A stretch of DNA of 64,000 nucleotides from Anadara kagoshimensis (taxonomy: Eukaryota; Mollusca; Bivalvia; Arcoida; Arcidae): the NCBI GenBank assembly GCA_021292105.1, contig CM037874.1:26896583-26960582 (forward strand), read 5' to 3'. This document shows, in pieces, positions 1 to 11,900 of this stretch. The position numbers and the translations under genes were made by a program. The notes under the pieces were generated by a model. The model did no database searches, was not told where the DNA came from, and saw only the letters and a list, made by a program, of their open reading frames with translations. Numbering within the stretch: the stretch's first letter is position 1; each line of letters begins with the position of its first letter.

Positions 1-835
1 TACAGGATCGACGTTAAAAAACTAGGGTAGAATATATATCTCCGGTTTTTTTTAGAAAAAAGATCAGTATCTTTCGGACTTAAGTTTTGATTAGAATTTT
101 GTCTCTAGCTGTCTCCATCTTGTCTTTGGTAATCAATATTTGAATAATTTCTACCACTTTGGTTTTTTTGTCGGTCGTACGATTTCAGCTTACTTCTTAG
201 TTAAAGAGATGACTGTGAGCGAGACATATTATAAACCAGCTAATTATAAAATCGGTTGTAATAAACATACATCAGATTGTTACAAGTCTATTTTGTCCCG
301 GGCTTGCTATTTTATCCCCTATTTGCAATATGCATCGATTTCGAGTTCTATTAGTATTGTAATGAGGCCATCAAAATGTATACAATACATAGAATTTGTC
401 ATAGCTGATCACTGTCTCTTACCGAATGAAGACAGGGGGATAACGTCGGTCATATGGCAACAAACCAATTAATGAATTTATTTCGGCTTCCTACAAAATT
501 ACTCATACATAAGAAATAACTTATTTATGGTCTAGCCGAGAACGTCACAAATAGCTGTGATTTTGGCTGGATAGGGGTAAATGCGTGGTATCTAAAAATC
601 TTTTGTTTTATCACATTTTATTTCCGATTTTAGCTATAGTTGGAAATTCCCGTTGTAAAATTTAAGTGGAAAGATAAATTTGCACACTTATTACAAAATT
701 ATGTTGTTTCAATTTAAAAACATCATTTAAATTCGGTTTAAATTATCTGCTGGAAAAAGGTTTGTTAAGTTGTGATTAAGAAATTAAACATTTCTTCTGA
801 ACCTGTGGGCACTTGTTCCTGCATCAGTTTTCAAG
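1..835. other. 5' flank of the SERT-like gene
   Basis: I see no coding signal here. The open frame at 140-472 has no family resemblance and AT-rich, non-coding-like codon use. Just before the start codon a pyrimidine-rich stretch ends in CAG at 825-827 and could be a splice acceptor. The ATG would then lie 8 bases into an exon, as in vertebrate SERT genes where the first exon is non-coding. No TATA box or initiator is clear, so the promoter may lie further upstream, outside the window. Confidence 0.4.
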
Positions 836-1043
836 ATGACTCCCGGGCCAACGACGCCTACCACGCCTGTTTTGGATGGCAAAGATATGAATGTAAAGGC
901 TATGATAGAAAAACCTAAAGAAGAAGAAGAGGAAAGAGAAACGTGGAGCAAAAAGATAGATTTTCTACTGTCTGTTGTTGGTTTTGCTGTAGATCTTGGA
1001 AACGTTTGGAGATTTCCGTACATTTGTTACAGAAATGGTGGAG
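836..1043 (+). CDS. SLC6A4: SERT-like exon 1: N-terminus and TM1
   Basis: Residues 1-70 (last codon split). A Thr/Pro-rich start and an acidic Glu run lead into the RETWSKK segment typical of monoamine transporters, then TM1 with [14 protein letters not shown]53 is the amine-binding Asp and N56 is at a sodium-site position. The ATG is the first Met in this frame before the conserved region. Donor G|GTAAGA at 1044; phase 1. Confidence 0.92.
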
Positions 1044-4000
1044 GTAAGATTTGAATTAAGATTTACAGTACAAACTGTCGAAAGTTTAACACTTAGCTTA
1101 CAAATACATCAGTTTGATGTTAAACTTTCGACGAGTCTGTACTGTATGAAAAAAGTTGATTAATATAATATTATGTTGTTAATAATTGTAAAACACCAAT
1201 TGCTGAGATTTAAAAATATATAATAATAAAAAGGTAATTATAGTAAAATGTTTTAGATTATTTGTGAAACGTAAATTGAAATAGAACTTTTGTGATTATT
1301 TAGTTCTGAGATTTAAAATAAAAATAGTAATTAAAATCGAGCTAATTTGTGGAATACAAATTAAAATAGTATGTTTGTAGCTATTTCGTTTTTGTTTTGT
1401 ATGATTGCAACGAACTTGAATATTTAATAATATCCGTACAATACAAAATATATGAGGGAAATGAATATAATTTATTACAATAACAAAGCAAAAAAATTAA
1501 GATAAACAAATAAAACAAATATTGAAAGAACAAGTATGCGTGGTTTTAAACTTTAAAATTACGTACACGTACAGAATTAAATAGAAAAGAAATACCATAT
1601 TTATCCAAAAGAAAAAAGAAAATTACTACGTTTTTAGTAAAAAAAAAAAACCTCTTCAATTCAATCCGTATTCTCAAATTAGTGATTATATGCTCTAAAG
1701 CAGCAGCGTTAACGACATGCTTTTGTTCTGGGACCCTTTATTGTTTATATATGTAATTTTGTATCATGTATGTCATCAAAAGAAATATTGCTTAAACTAA
1801 CGACACACAAAACCACTTTTTGTGGAAAATATCACTAATAATTCCCCAATAAGGATACCAATTAGATAAATATTAAATTATTGCTCATCTTACATCGTTT
1901 CGACAATTAGGTCTTTATCAAGTATCTATTTCCATTAAAAAAAAACACATTTTTAAAAAAAAACCCGTTTACTTTAACCACGACAAAGTTCATTTGACTG
2001 TGCTAGTGTTTATACAATGTATATATATACAGGTACCACCTGGATAAAAACAAGTTATAAAACACCGTGACCTTAGACGGTGTAAACAATGCACAGGTAT
2101 GTCTGACTTCGGACATGATGACAAATGACCAATGGTCAACTACATAGTCAGCTGCAATATCTTAACAGTGACATAACTCGTCCTGTCTAGAAATATGTTC
2201 ATAGTTAATAATGATACTACTAATTACAATATATAAATTTGGGTTTATGAACTACAAACATCTTTGAATTGCAATGTCATTCTATTTCTTAATGATATTG
2301 TTTTTATAAAAAAAAACAAAAGTACATTGTAGCACGTGACAATAAAACGGTGGATGAATGAGGCCATGCAGAAAAAATTAACGTGCGCACGTAAAGACTT
2401 CCACGTAAGCACGTAAAAGTTATACTTGCGGAACTAAAGACTTCAACGTGAGCACGTTAAAGTTCTACTTGCGGACCTAAAAGACTTCTGCGTCTGCATG
2501 TAAAAGATCTACGTGCGCACGTGGATTTTTTTCTGCATGGCCTCAATTAGCCACCGTACTATATAAGCATGAAGTTTATTCCTCAAACATTTATATTTAA
2601 TATTGTTGGACGCTCTAAAACAATCTTAAATTTACAATGTACATTTAGATTTAATATTATCGGACTTCACTTAATAATGCAACGTTCATTTTTAACACAA
2701 CTTGAACAGTGCGGCGTTGGACATTTGTGGGAAATAGTATGACAAAAGGACGTTTGAGCGACGTAGTCATTGACATTTGAGCAACAGAATTTAAACAAAT
2801 TTGAGCAAAATTCCAAATATACAGTAGACATTTGAGCGACTTTTTTTCTAAACCTCTAACGTTAGTCAGACTGAAGTCTGTTGCCCCTGCCGAAAAAAAA
2901 CCCACAAAAATTAAAAAAAAAAGTCTAGCACTACATTTCATAAAATTGTTAGAAATTTACAGGATAAAGCTTAAAGTAAATTAATAATTATTATATTTAT
3001 TCTGATTCCGATTTTTAAATCACAGGTATATGTACGCCAAACCTGCAGTGATCGACTTCACCATGTGCATGATTTAGATCTGATAAAATTCTCTCAAATA
3101 TTCAACTTCGAATTATATATGTTAGATTATATAATTATACTATATAATAAACTGTCGCTCGTGTCCACATCGTAATATTTAAAATCTTTTGCTAAAATAT
3201 CCACTAAAGTCGTCTCTCAAATGTTCACTTTTTATTTTCGATCAAATGTCCTGCGCCCGTACAGTGTAACCAATGTAATTATGTAGAACATGTAGCTAAA
3301 CGACAATGGCATCTCATAGCTTTTAAATATTATTACAATAATATAATATCCGAACATGTGTAATATAGTGTAACCGGACTCTTATATCAACATATTTTAC
3401 GTCCACGATATTAGTTATAATGATGTTGTTGCATAATAACTAACGATGGCAATGACTTGTAACATGGATCATTACACTTGATACCCCATAAATTATATAT
3501 AAACTCACTAGACAATTCATCCAAAATTTAACTAAACTGACTAGATAGTCCATTCAAACATTCGAATACAACTGAATAGACAGCCTTGTCTCTGTTAACA
3601 TAATTATGAGAAACATATGCTTTTAAAATGTGTCATTGTATGAGACCAAAAACGTTTCTGTGAGCTATCGCTGATATAAATCACGTTATTGACGTCATCG
3701 GTTTTTAATACATGCGTGACGTTATTTATATTACGTTTCCAGTGATTGGGCAAGTCATTTAAGAATTAAAACATGTAATTGCAAAATGTTTTAATAAACG
3801 ACAGGAAGTTTTTTATGCTTGTGTATCTGGAGTTCGTCTATGCTTTTTGATTTGTTCCGTCAAAAAGTTCATCAGTACTATGTATAATGAATTTCTTCTT
3901 CTATGTAGAACGCGAATTCGAATCTCGCACACGGTAATTTTTATTTAATATAAATAGCGCTGTAACTTCTTTGCCATACAAAACCACTGCGGTAGCTCAG

Positions 4001-4703
4001 TTGGTAGAGTGCTCGCTCCGTAAGTGGGAGGTCGTGGGTTCGAACCCCGACCGGGTCTGACCCAAGACTTGAAAGTGGGTAGTGACTGTTCTTTCGCCAA
4101 ACGCTCGGCATTACGAAATGAAAGTCACGGTTCTTTCGGAGGAGAACTTAAAATGACCGAGGTCCCGTGTCATGGTGGGCTTGGCACGCTAAAGAACCCT
4201 GCTGTATAATGCCATCAGCGCAACACACAGGCAAAATTTCTGCACCTTAAGCTTCGCCTATAGCTGGCGACGTCTCGATATAAGTGAAATATTCTTGACT
4301 GGGACGTTAAACACCATTACTCACTCACTCACTCTTTGCCATACAAATCAAACTACTACTAACGCGTTTTTTAGTTTTTATGTTGTCTTGAAGAGTGTTC
4401 TTTTTGTTTTTCATCAACTATAAGCAATACAATGGTTGATTTTACAAATCAACAAATGGCATTTGATACATTTTAGTATTACAATTTTAAAAACAATTAC
4501 ATGTCTGGTTCAGTATTGGTTTCATTTCATTTCCTGTTTTAAAAGATAAATATAAATTCCCCTTTTCTCCTTCTCTTAATTTAAATATAAGCTAAACTTC
4601 TATTTCGAACATGCTAAAAATCAAGTTAAATTACTATTCTCTTCTAAAGATGATGAATGAATATTACAATTCGTTTGAGCTTTTTGGGGAGACAAGATAG
4701 TTT

Positions 4704-4755
<52 letters not shown>

Positions 4756-7700
4756 AAAATAAATAAATAAAAATAATTTTCAAAAACACGATAAAGGGAT
4801 TTTAGCAACGGCCAATATAATTACCTCAAGAAAGAAAATTATTTATTTATCAGTTTTGTCGGGTGGGTAATTTACGGTGGCTGAATGAGGCCATGCAGAA
4901 AAAACAAATGTTCACGTACGCACGTAAAAACTTCCACTTCTGCACGGCCTGATTCAGGCACCGTAGTAATTATTACTAAACCCGTTTTAATTTTACATTA
5001 ATAAACAATCGTTTTGGAAAAAACCTTATCAGTAGTGATCAGACTAAAATTTTGAAATTCAAAATAATTTTAAGATTTTGAAATGAGAAGAATCGAGGGA
5101 CCAAAATTTATCTTTACCAAATGTGTAATCCAGTATTTCAGCTTTCGCTTTCGCAAAGCAAAACAAAATAATAAAATCATATCACACCCCCAAAAGCGTA
5201 CACATGATACTTGGTAATATAAAAACGGGATCACTATAATTTTATGTATCCGAATTACAAATTGTATTCAATGGAATAAAAAAAGAATTTTACTTTTTTC
5301 ATAGATATTAGAAGTGAAAATCACTAACTAATAGTTAATGATAGATTTCTCGTATTGATCATCAGACTGCATTTTTTTAAATATATACATAATCAGAACT
5401 GGACCACTAAAAGTCAAATTATTTAAATGCATATACTCATGTTTCTGACATAACGTCCATGTTTCTCATCATTGACATCTCTTTACAAGTTTGGGATCAA
5501 CGTAATTATAGGACTATAATTACATTTGCCCAAGTGACGTCGCTCCTTTCTTGTTTGCGCCTATATGTGTGACGTCATAGATTGGCTTTTCAAACGATTG
5601 GAAATGCTTGTCGTAGACGATAGTTTATTTCAGGATTTAAAAACCATAAATTCATAATTAGATTTTCAAAAAAAAAAAAAAAAGAAAAAAAAAAAAAGAG
5701 AAATTTTAATATAACCATTGGACTGTCTAGAAATTGTGTTTATAGCGTCATGACTTCTATTGCTGTGCAAAGCAAACCGAATAACGCTCGCTATATCAAT
5801 CGTTAAGTATTTGATATACATTGAATTCTGACACGACGTTACAAATTGAAAAGAAAGAAAGGGAGAATAAAAACTGAATTCAAATCTTAATCAATCTCTT
5901 TTGTAAATATGGTTGAATGGTTTCATCGAGGACTTTCATTCTTTTAATTTGATTTTTGGTTATACATGTGTACATGTATTAGAGTCCAAATGTATTCATA
6001 AGGTTATAATTACCACCATTGCTAAAGTGACGTCATAAAATAGTTGTTCCAGTAATTGGAATTGCATATACACGGCAGTATTTAAAATTATTCATGATTA
6101 AAAAAAATCTAAAAGTGCCAAGTGTGAATTTAATCGCTGAAATGTCTAGAAATCGCGTTTATTCATTTATAAAAGACATCTCTAGAGAGTTCAATAGTTA
6201 AATAAACAAATACAGGTATATTTTTACGAATTTTACTGGAATCCGATAGCAGACGTCAAAATTTTATTTTCCTCCTAATATACAATGTATATATTTCTAA
6301 ACGTAATCTTCATTCGGGTTTATTTTCGAATTACATGTACGACCAATGGGGTTTTCGTAAAACTATGTTTAAACATAGAAATATTTAATTCGTTTAAACG
6401 AAAAAATATAAATTATCTAATTACGAAAAAACAGCGAAGATAACAAAATAATTATATTGGAAAAAAGAAATACTCTTTCCTTATTCCTGAAAATTATAAC
6501 CTGAAATTTTACATGCTACTAGTTGTTTAGTCAGACCCAACACATGTACTACTTTCTTGAAACTTAATTAATTAATTAATTAATTAATTTATTTATTTAT
6601 TTATTTGCAGTCAATAATACCTATTATAATAATGAAAAGGTTATCTTATGCATGTATATTTTTTTTTACTTTTAGATAATAAAATAACTATGTAATATAA
6701 TTATGTAATTTCCTGATTTCATTTTTAACAGGTGCCTTTTTACTTCCCTACATGATCATGTTGATATTTGGTGGATTACCTTTGTTTTATATGGAACTTG
6801 CTCTTGGTCAATTCCAGCGGTGTGGATGCCTTACAGTTTGGAAGAGAATCTGTCCAGCGTTGAAAGGTATGCATACATAAATGAACGCAATAAATCATGA
6901 TGATCTTGCCAGCACAGTTCAATGCCTAGTGAACTTGGGTATTTCGAATGACATATGAATCCTATGTTTAGTAAAAATTAAATATATTTTTATTAATCTA
7001 AGTGGTAGTCAAAAATGCAATATATGGAATTTCGCCTGACAATGAAATACGATACAAATACTTTGCATTTCGATTCTAAATTGTGATTCGGAATTTCCAA
7101 GTTCAATGTATTTTTGTTCCGTTTTTTACAAATACATATTATGATTCATCAATATGTGTGTACTTCCGAAGTTGACATGCAGAACTGAATTGTAGAATTA
7201 TGTTCTTAATGGTCCTTAATGGTCAAGTACAGTCAAACCTGTCTATAAAGTCTACACAAAGGGAACCAGTAAAAGTGGTCTTTATGGGCAGATGACCTTT
7301 TATAATAAAAATTAAATTTCACACCAAATAGATAAGTAATTCAGAAAATAAAAATTCACAGCAGCCGAAAATGAAAAAGTGATAGAAGTGATTATAGGAC
7401 TCATGTGATTGGTTGTTGGGTGCGACGATAAAAATGTATAGTCTGTATCATAAAACATAAGGGCAAGATGATATTATATGCTGATCCCATAAAGATTCTC
7501 ATTGAAAATTTCTTTCAATGAGATTTATATTGGGTTACAATTCTTCTGACCTTTACAAGCAGGTGGTCCTTATATAGAGGTGGCTTTTAAGACAGGTCCG
7601 ACTGTACAGGTAGATTGCAAGTAAAGCAGTATTGTAATTGCAAAATAAAAAATATATAAATGTCGGGAATGCAGAATGCTTCCAGGGGGAGTATTAAACA

Positions 7701-8696
7701 TCATAATATAAACACATTCCAATATCACTGTTTTTCAAATAATGTAGACAAAAATCATGTATATTGAGTTAAGAATAGAAAATGCTGCAAAAGAACAAGA
7801 AACAAATAAACAAAAAATGACAAGACGAAATAAATACACAGTAAGATCACTGATTATAATACACGATTTTAAAGAGCACTGGGCTTATTATATTATTGGT
7901 AGTTGCTAACCATTCATTTTACCAATGGTGTTGTTGGAGTATAGTTGAACGTCATTAGCTTGTTTTATTATAACTAGTATTCCATAAATACCAATATTTA
8001 ACAATTATCATTCTTTTTATCATTTAGATAAATAGATAAATAGATAAATAAATAAATAAATAAATAAACAAAACCAACAAAAAATGCAAGAATATGACAT
8101 ATTTGATATGTATTTTTGCTTTCTTTTTATAAATTGCATTGTTATAATTAAAAAAAACATACTGATTTTTGTTAGATAATTTACAATTTCACATTCAGAC
8201 GCGCGCCGGACATAATGTTAATATTGTGTCTAGTGACGTGTTTTGCAAATATTTGTTAAGTCTTAGCCTTCAACCAATGAACAAAACATAGAACAACAAA
8301 GTTACACTGATGACAAACTCTGATATACCATTTTGGATGTTAATATTCGTCACTAATTGGTAGTCATTGCAATCATCACAAATGGCTGTCATTAAGCTTA
8401 AACCAGCAATGAATCCAATTGAATATATTTATTTGTGCTTCACAAATTTTATGTTAAACGAATACATAAACACCTCTATCCCTAAACGGTGCAAATTTGG
8501 TACTATGCTTGAATCATATCCTTTTAATCAACGATTTATTACCAAGGGGTAGACACAAAAGTACATGTCTCCTTTAGCTTTAGAAACCGCAGCATATTTA
8601 TTTATTTATTTATTTATTTATTGTTGCGATTGTATTTATTTACATGTACGTACACAAAAGTACATGTCTCCTTTAGCTTTAGAATCCGCAGCATAT

Positions 8697-8731
<35 letters not shown>

Positions 8732-8807
8732 TTGTTGCGATTGTATTTATTTACATGTACGTACACAAAAGTACATGTCTCCTTTAGCTTTAGAATCCGC
8801 AGCATAT

Positions 8808-8850
<43 letters not shown>

Positions 8851-8901
8851 TTGTTGCGATTGTATTTATTTACATGTACGTAATTATTTATCAAGTTGTT
8901 A

Positions 8902-8941
<40 letters not shown>

Positions 8942-11900
8942 TTTCACATTGTCAACAGCTAAGATAGATATTTATTACACATATATTATTGAATGCAAGG
9001 AATGAGTTGAATTAACAAATAAGGTCCTCAAAAAGTCAAAATGTCAACTTAACAATATTATGCTGATAAGTATGACGTCTGTATCCAAAATTATTCTTAC
9101 TGTGACATATTTAGCGCTCCATTGCTTCATATGTATGTTCTTATTTCGCAACTTTGATTTTCCTCGTGGCGGATGTAGCTAGCTAGACAGTTGCTTACCC
9201 CCCCCCCTCCCCCCCCCCCCCGGAGCATCCGCTCTCCTTTCCCCAGTGACGTTCGTGTGTTCATCTTACTTTGATTTTGTCACTTTTTGGGATTATGATT
9301 TGATCATATGTAGGTATGACCCGTGTCAAGTTGTCAAGTGTTATTGTTTCTTAGGGAGTGAAACGTTGTAGTATGTTCATCCACGAAATGTTCATCAAAT
9401 GTTTTCAGTGGTTCAGGAGAATTAAGGATACTCACTTTCAATGTCTTAGTGCCATGTCGGAAATCTAATCAAGCCCAAACGTTGACATCAACAACTATTT
9501 CATATATACCTTATTCTTCCCATGTCCAAACAGTTTTATAAGTTGGTGGCCGGTGCTCAGTAGGCAATAATTTCGTATTATAGTCAGAAATATACTGTCT
9601 ATAATTGTCTAAAGTTAAAATTTGAAATTTCTCAAAAACTAAGGCATACTCCCTCATGCAAAGTATTTCCTTAGCTTAATTTGGTAAAATATATTTTGGT
9701 CCTTTGGGTAGCTTTTCAACATCTTCAAAATAATTTTGGTTTCATAATTTTGGTCCAAGCACTACTGATGAGGAATTGTATTCCGAAACGGCCGTCTAGT
9801 GCTGTAAATATAAAACTGGTATAATATGTAATTTATAACAGAATATTTTCAATCCTCAAAATCCAAGATGGTTACCAATTGCCATACTGTAAATCCAATC
9901 AAGCTTTAAATATGGCATGCACATAAATGATATGGTTATCATTTCAATATGTCATCAAAATCCCTACTGTGGTTTACGAGTATATTGGGATACAAATTTC
10001 AAACTTACTGGCTTTCTGCGTAAATTTATCACTATTGGTTCATATGTGCATTTAACAGGTTAAATACCATTCCAATTCATGCCCAAATCACAGTCCCCAG
10101 GCAAAGTAAAAACTTTGAAGCTGCCAAATTAAGTTAACCAAAGTGTAAATCGCGATATAGATAAACTGCTTTTTTAAACTGGTTTTGGGGTTAGCAGTTG
10201 ACAATAAAGGTTGTTTTACATTATGTTGTGTAAAGTTGTTCTGGAGACGGGTTTAAATAAGCTTGTGCTTGTTCTTTAATTCAGTTTACAGTTTGTTCTA
10301 CATTGTATTTATATTTACTGATAAATAAATACTGTTTAAACTAAATCAAGTTAAAACACGTGACCTTCCACCAGTAAAGTGAGGACAAGTGCTCATGTCT
10401 AGATATTTTCACCAGCCACGCGTGTAATCAAAATTAAAAATGAAAGGAACATGGAACTATAGAACGTTGAATATGCCTTGGGTAATTTTAGATGCAAAGG
10501 CATCATATTTATCAACAATATTGTGACGATGACCTGGATAGTTTTTGCATATAAATTTATTTTGTTGTTTTCATTTCATTTATTTCAAAATAAATAACCT
10601 CAGCCACTATGAGAGTGGAACATGAGAGCATGTTACATATATGCAAAAGCGATCTGGTAAGATACATTAAATATATATTAATATATACATATATAATATA
10701 ATATTTATAATACATTATACTATGATACCTACAATACATTATAAATATAAAGTAAATAAATTACATAAACTGTTCTTGAGATAGGATATAAAATTTGTCA
10801 CATGATACAAAACTTTCTTGTTAATAATATTAAATAATTCATACATTGTATAAAATTGTAGGTATTGGAATTGCTATCTGTGTCATTAACACGTTTGTAT
10901 CCTGGTACTACAATACAATAATTGCGTGGGCAGTTTATTATTTCTTCTCTGCGTTATTCAGCATCGGGTCTGACGTACCCTGGAGAACATGTGATAATTC
11001 TTGGAACAGAGTAAATAGCTGTATATCTTCACAGGAACTCGTAGCAACTAGAAATATAACTAATTTTACATTTCCAAATACTTCAAAAACATCAACTGAA
11101 GAATTTTTTGAGTAAGTATTGAACCTAAAATATTTTGTTTTTATGCTCTCTGAAAAAACGCAACTTCTGTCGAGTTTTGTTGAGTCTGAAATTAATCGTA
11201 TATGCAGACAGCTTTTAGCATACTAAAGATAATATATCAAGGATTGTCCAAAACAAGTTGTTGAAGAAAAGTACGAAGTTGTAGGGGGATTCATATGTAT
11301 CTTATAAAAATATAATAAAGAATGTTAAAGGTAATTTTAGCTAAACGATATGAATTTAAACAATAATTTTTATTAGAAATAGAATATGAATGTATTTTTG
11401 ACAATAATATCTGTCTTACGCACCATCTACGTCTGTCAATTGAAGGTTCGATAATATTGAAATGCTATTATCATTGTCACCTATACGGTCCAGTTACTGA
11501 AAATAAATGTATCAGTTTATTTTTTTAATTTACCGTTTTACTTAAATCTAACTTTGGCTTGATGTATACATGTATTTAAAATGTTTATAGATTTGAAGTG
11601 CTAGGAATAGACAAGGCTGATGGTTTGGAAAACGTTGGTCCTATCAACTGGTACCTAGCATTATGTCTGTTAGGTGTTTTCACGATAGTATATTTTGCTA
11701 TGTGGAAAGGTGTCAAAAGCTCAGGAAAGGTAAGTGTTAAGTCGTAAATGTAAAACGAATTTCCTTTTATACTGTGTCATTGCTATTACCATAAAATGAT
11801 AGTACATGTAAATGTTTGCTCTTTGCCATTTACACGCGTATCACATCAAGCTTATGCTAGTATGGTTCTGAGATATTGAAATTACAAATAGAGAGTTAGT

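Noticed and set aside
140..472. 110-codon frame upstream of SERT exon 1
   Set aside because: No homology, poor start context, no splice relation to exon 1.
3989..4060. A genuine tRNA-Thr gene
   Set aside because: The acceptor stem does not close and the sequence continues into a repeated SINE body with target duplications.
6363..6378. Perfect 16 bp palindrome CTATGTTTAAACATAG
   Set aside because: Expected by chance in AT-rich DNA of this length; no repeat copy seen.
8565..8939. 124-codon frame rich in LFIY repeats
   Set aside because: Translation of the TTTA tandem units; no start context or conservation signal.
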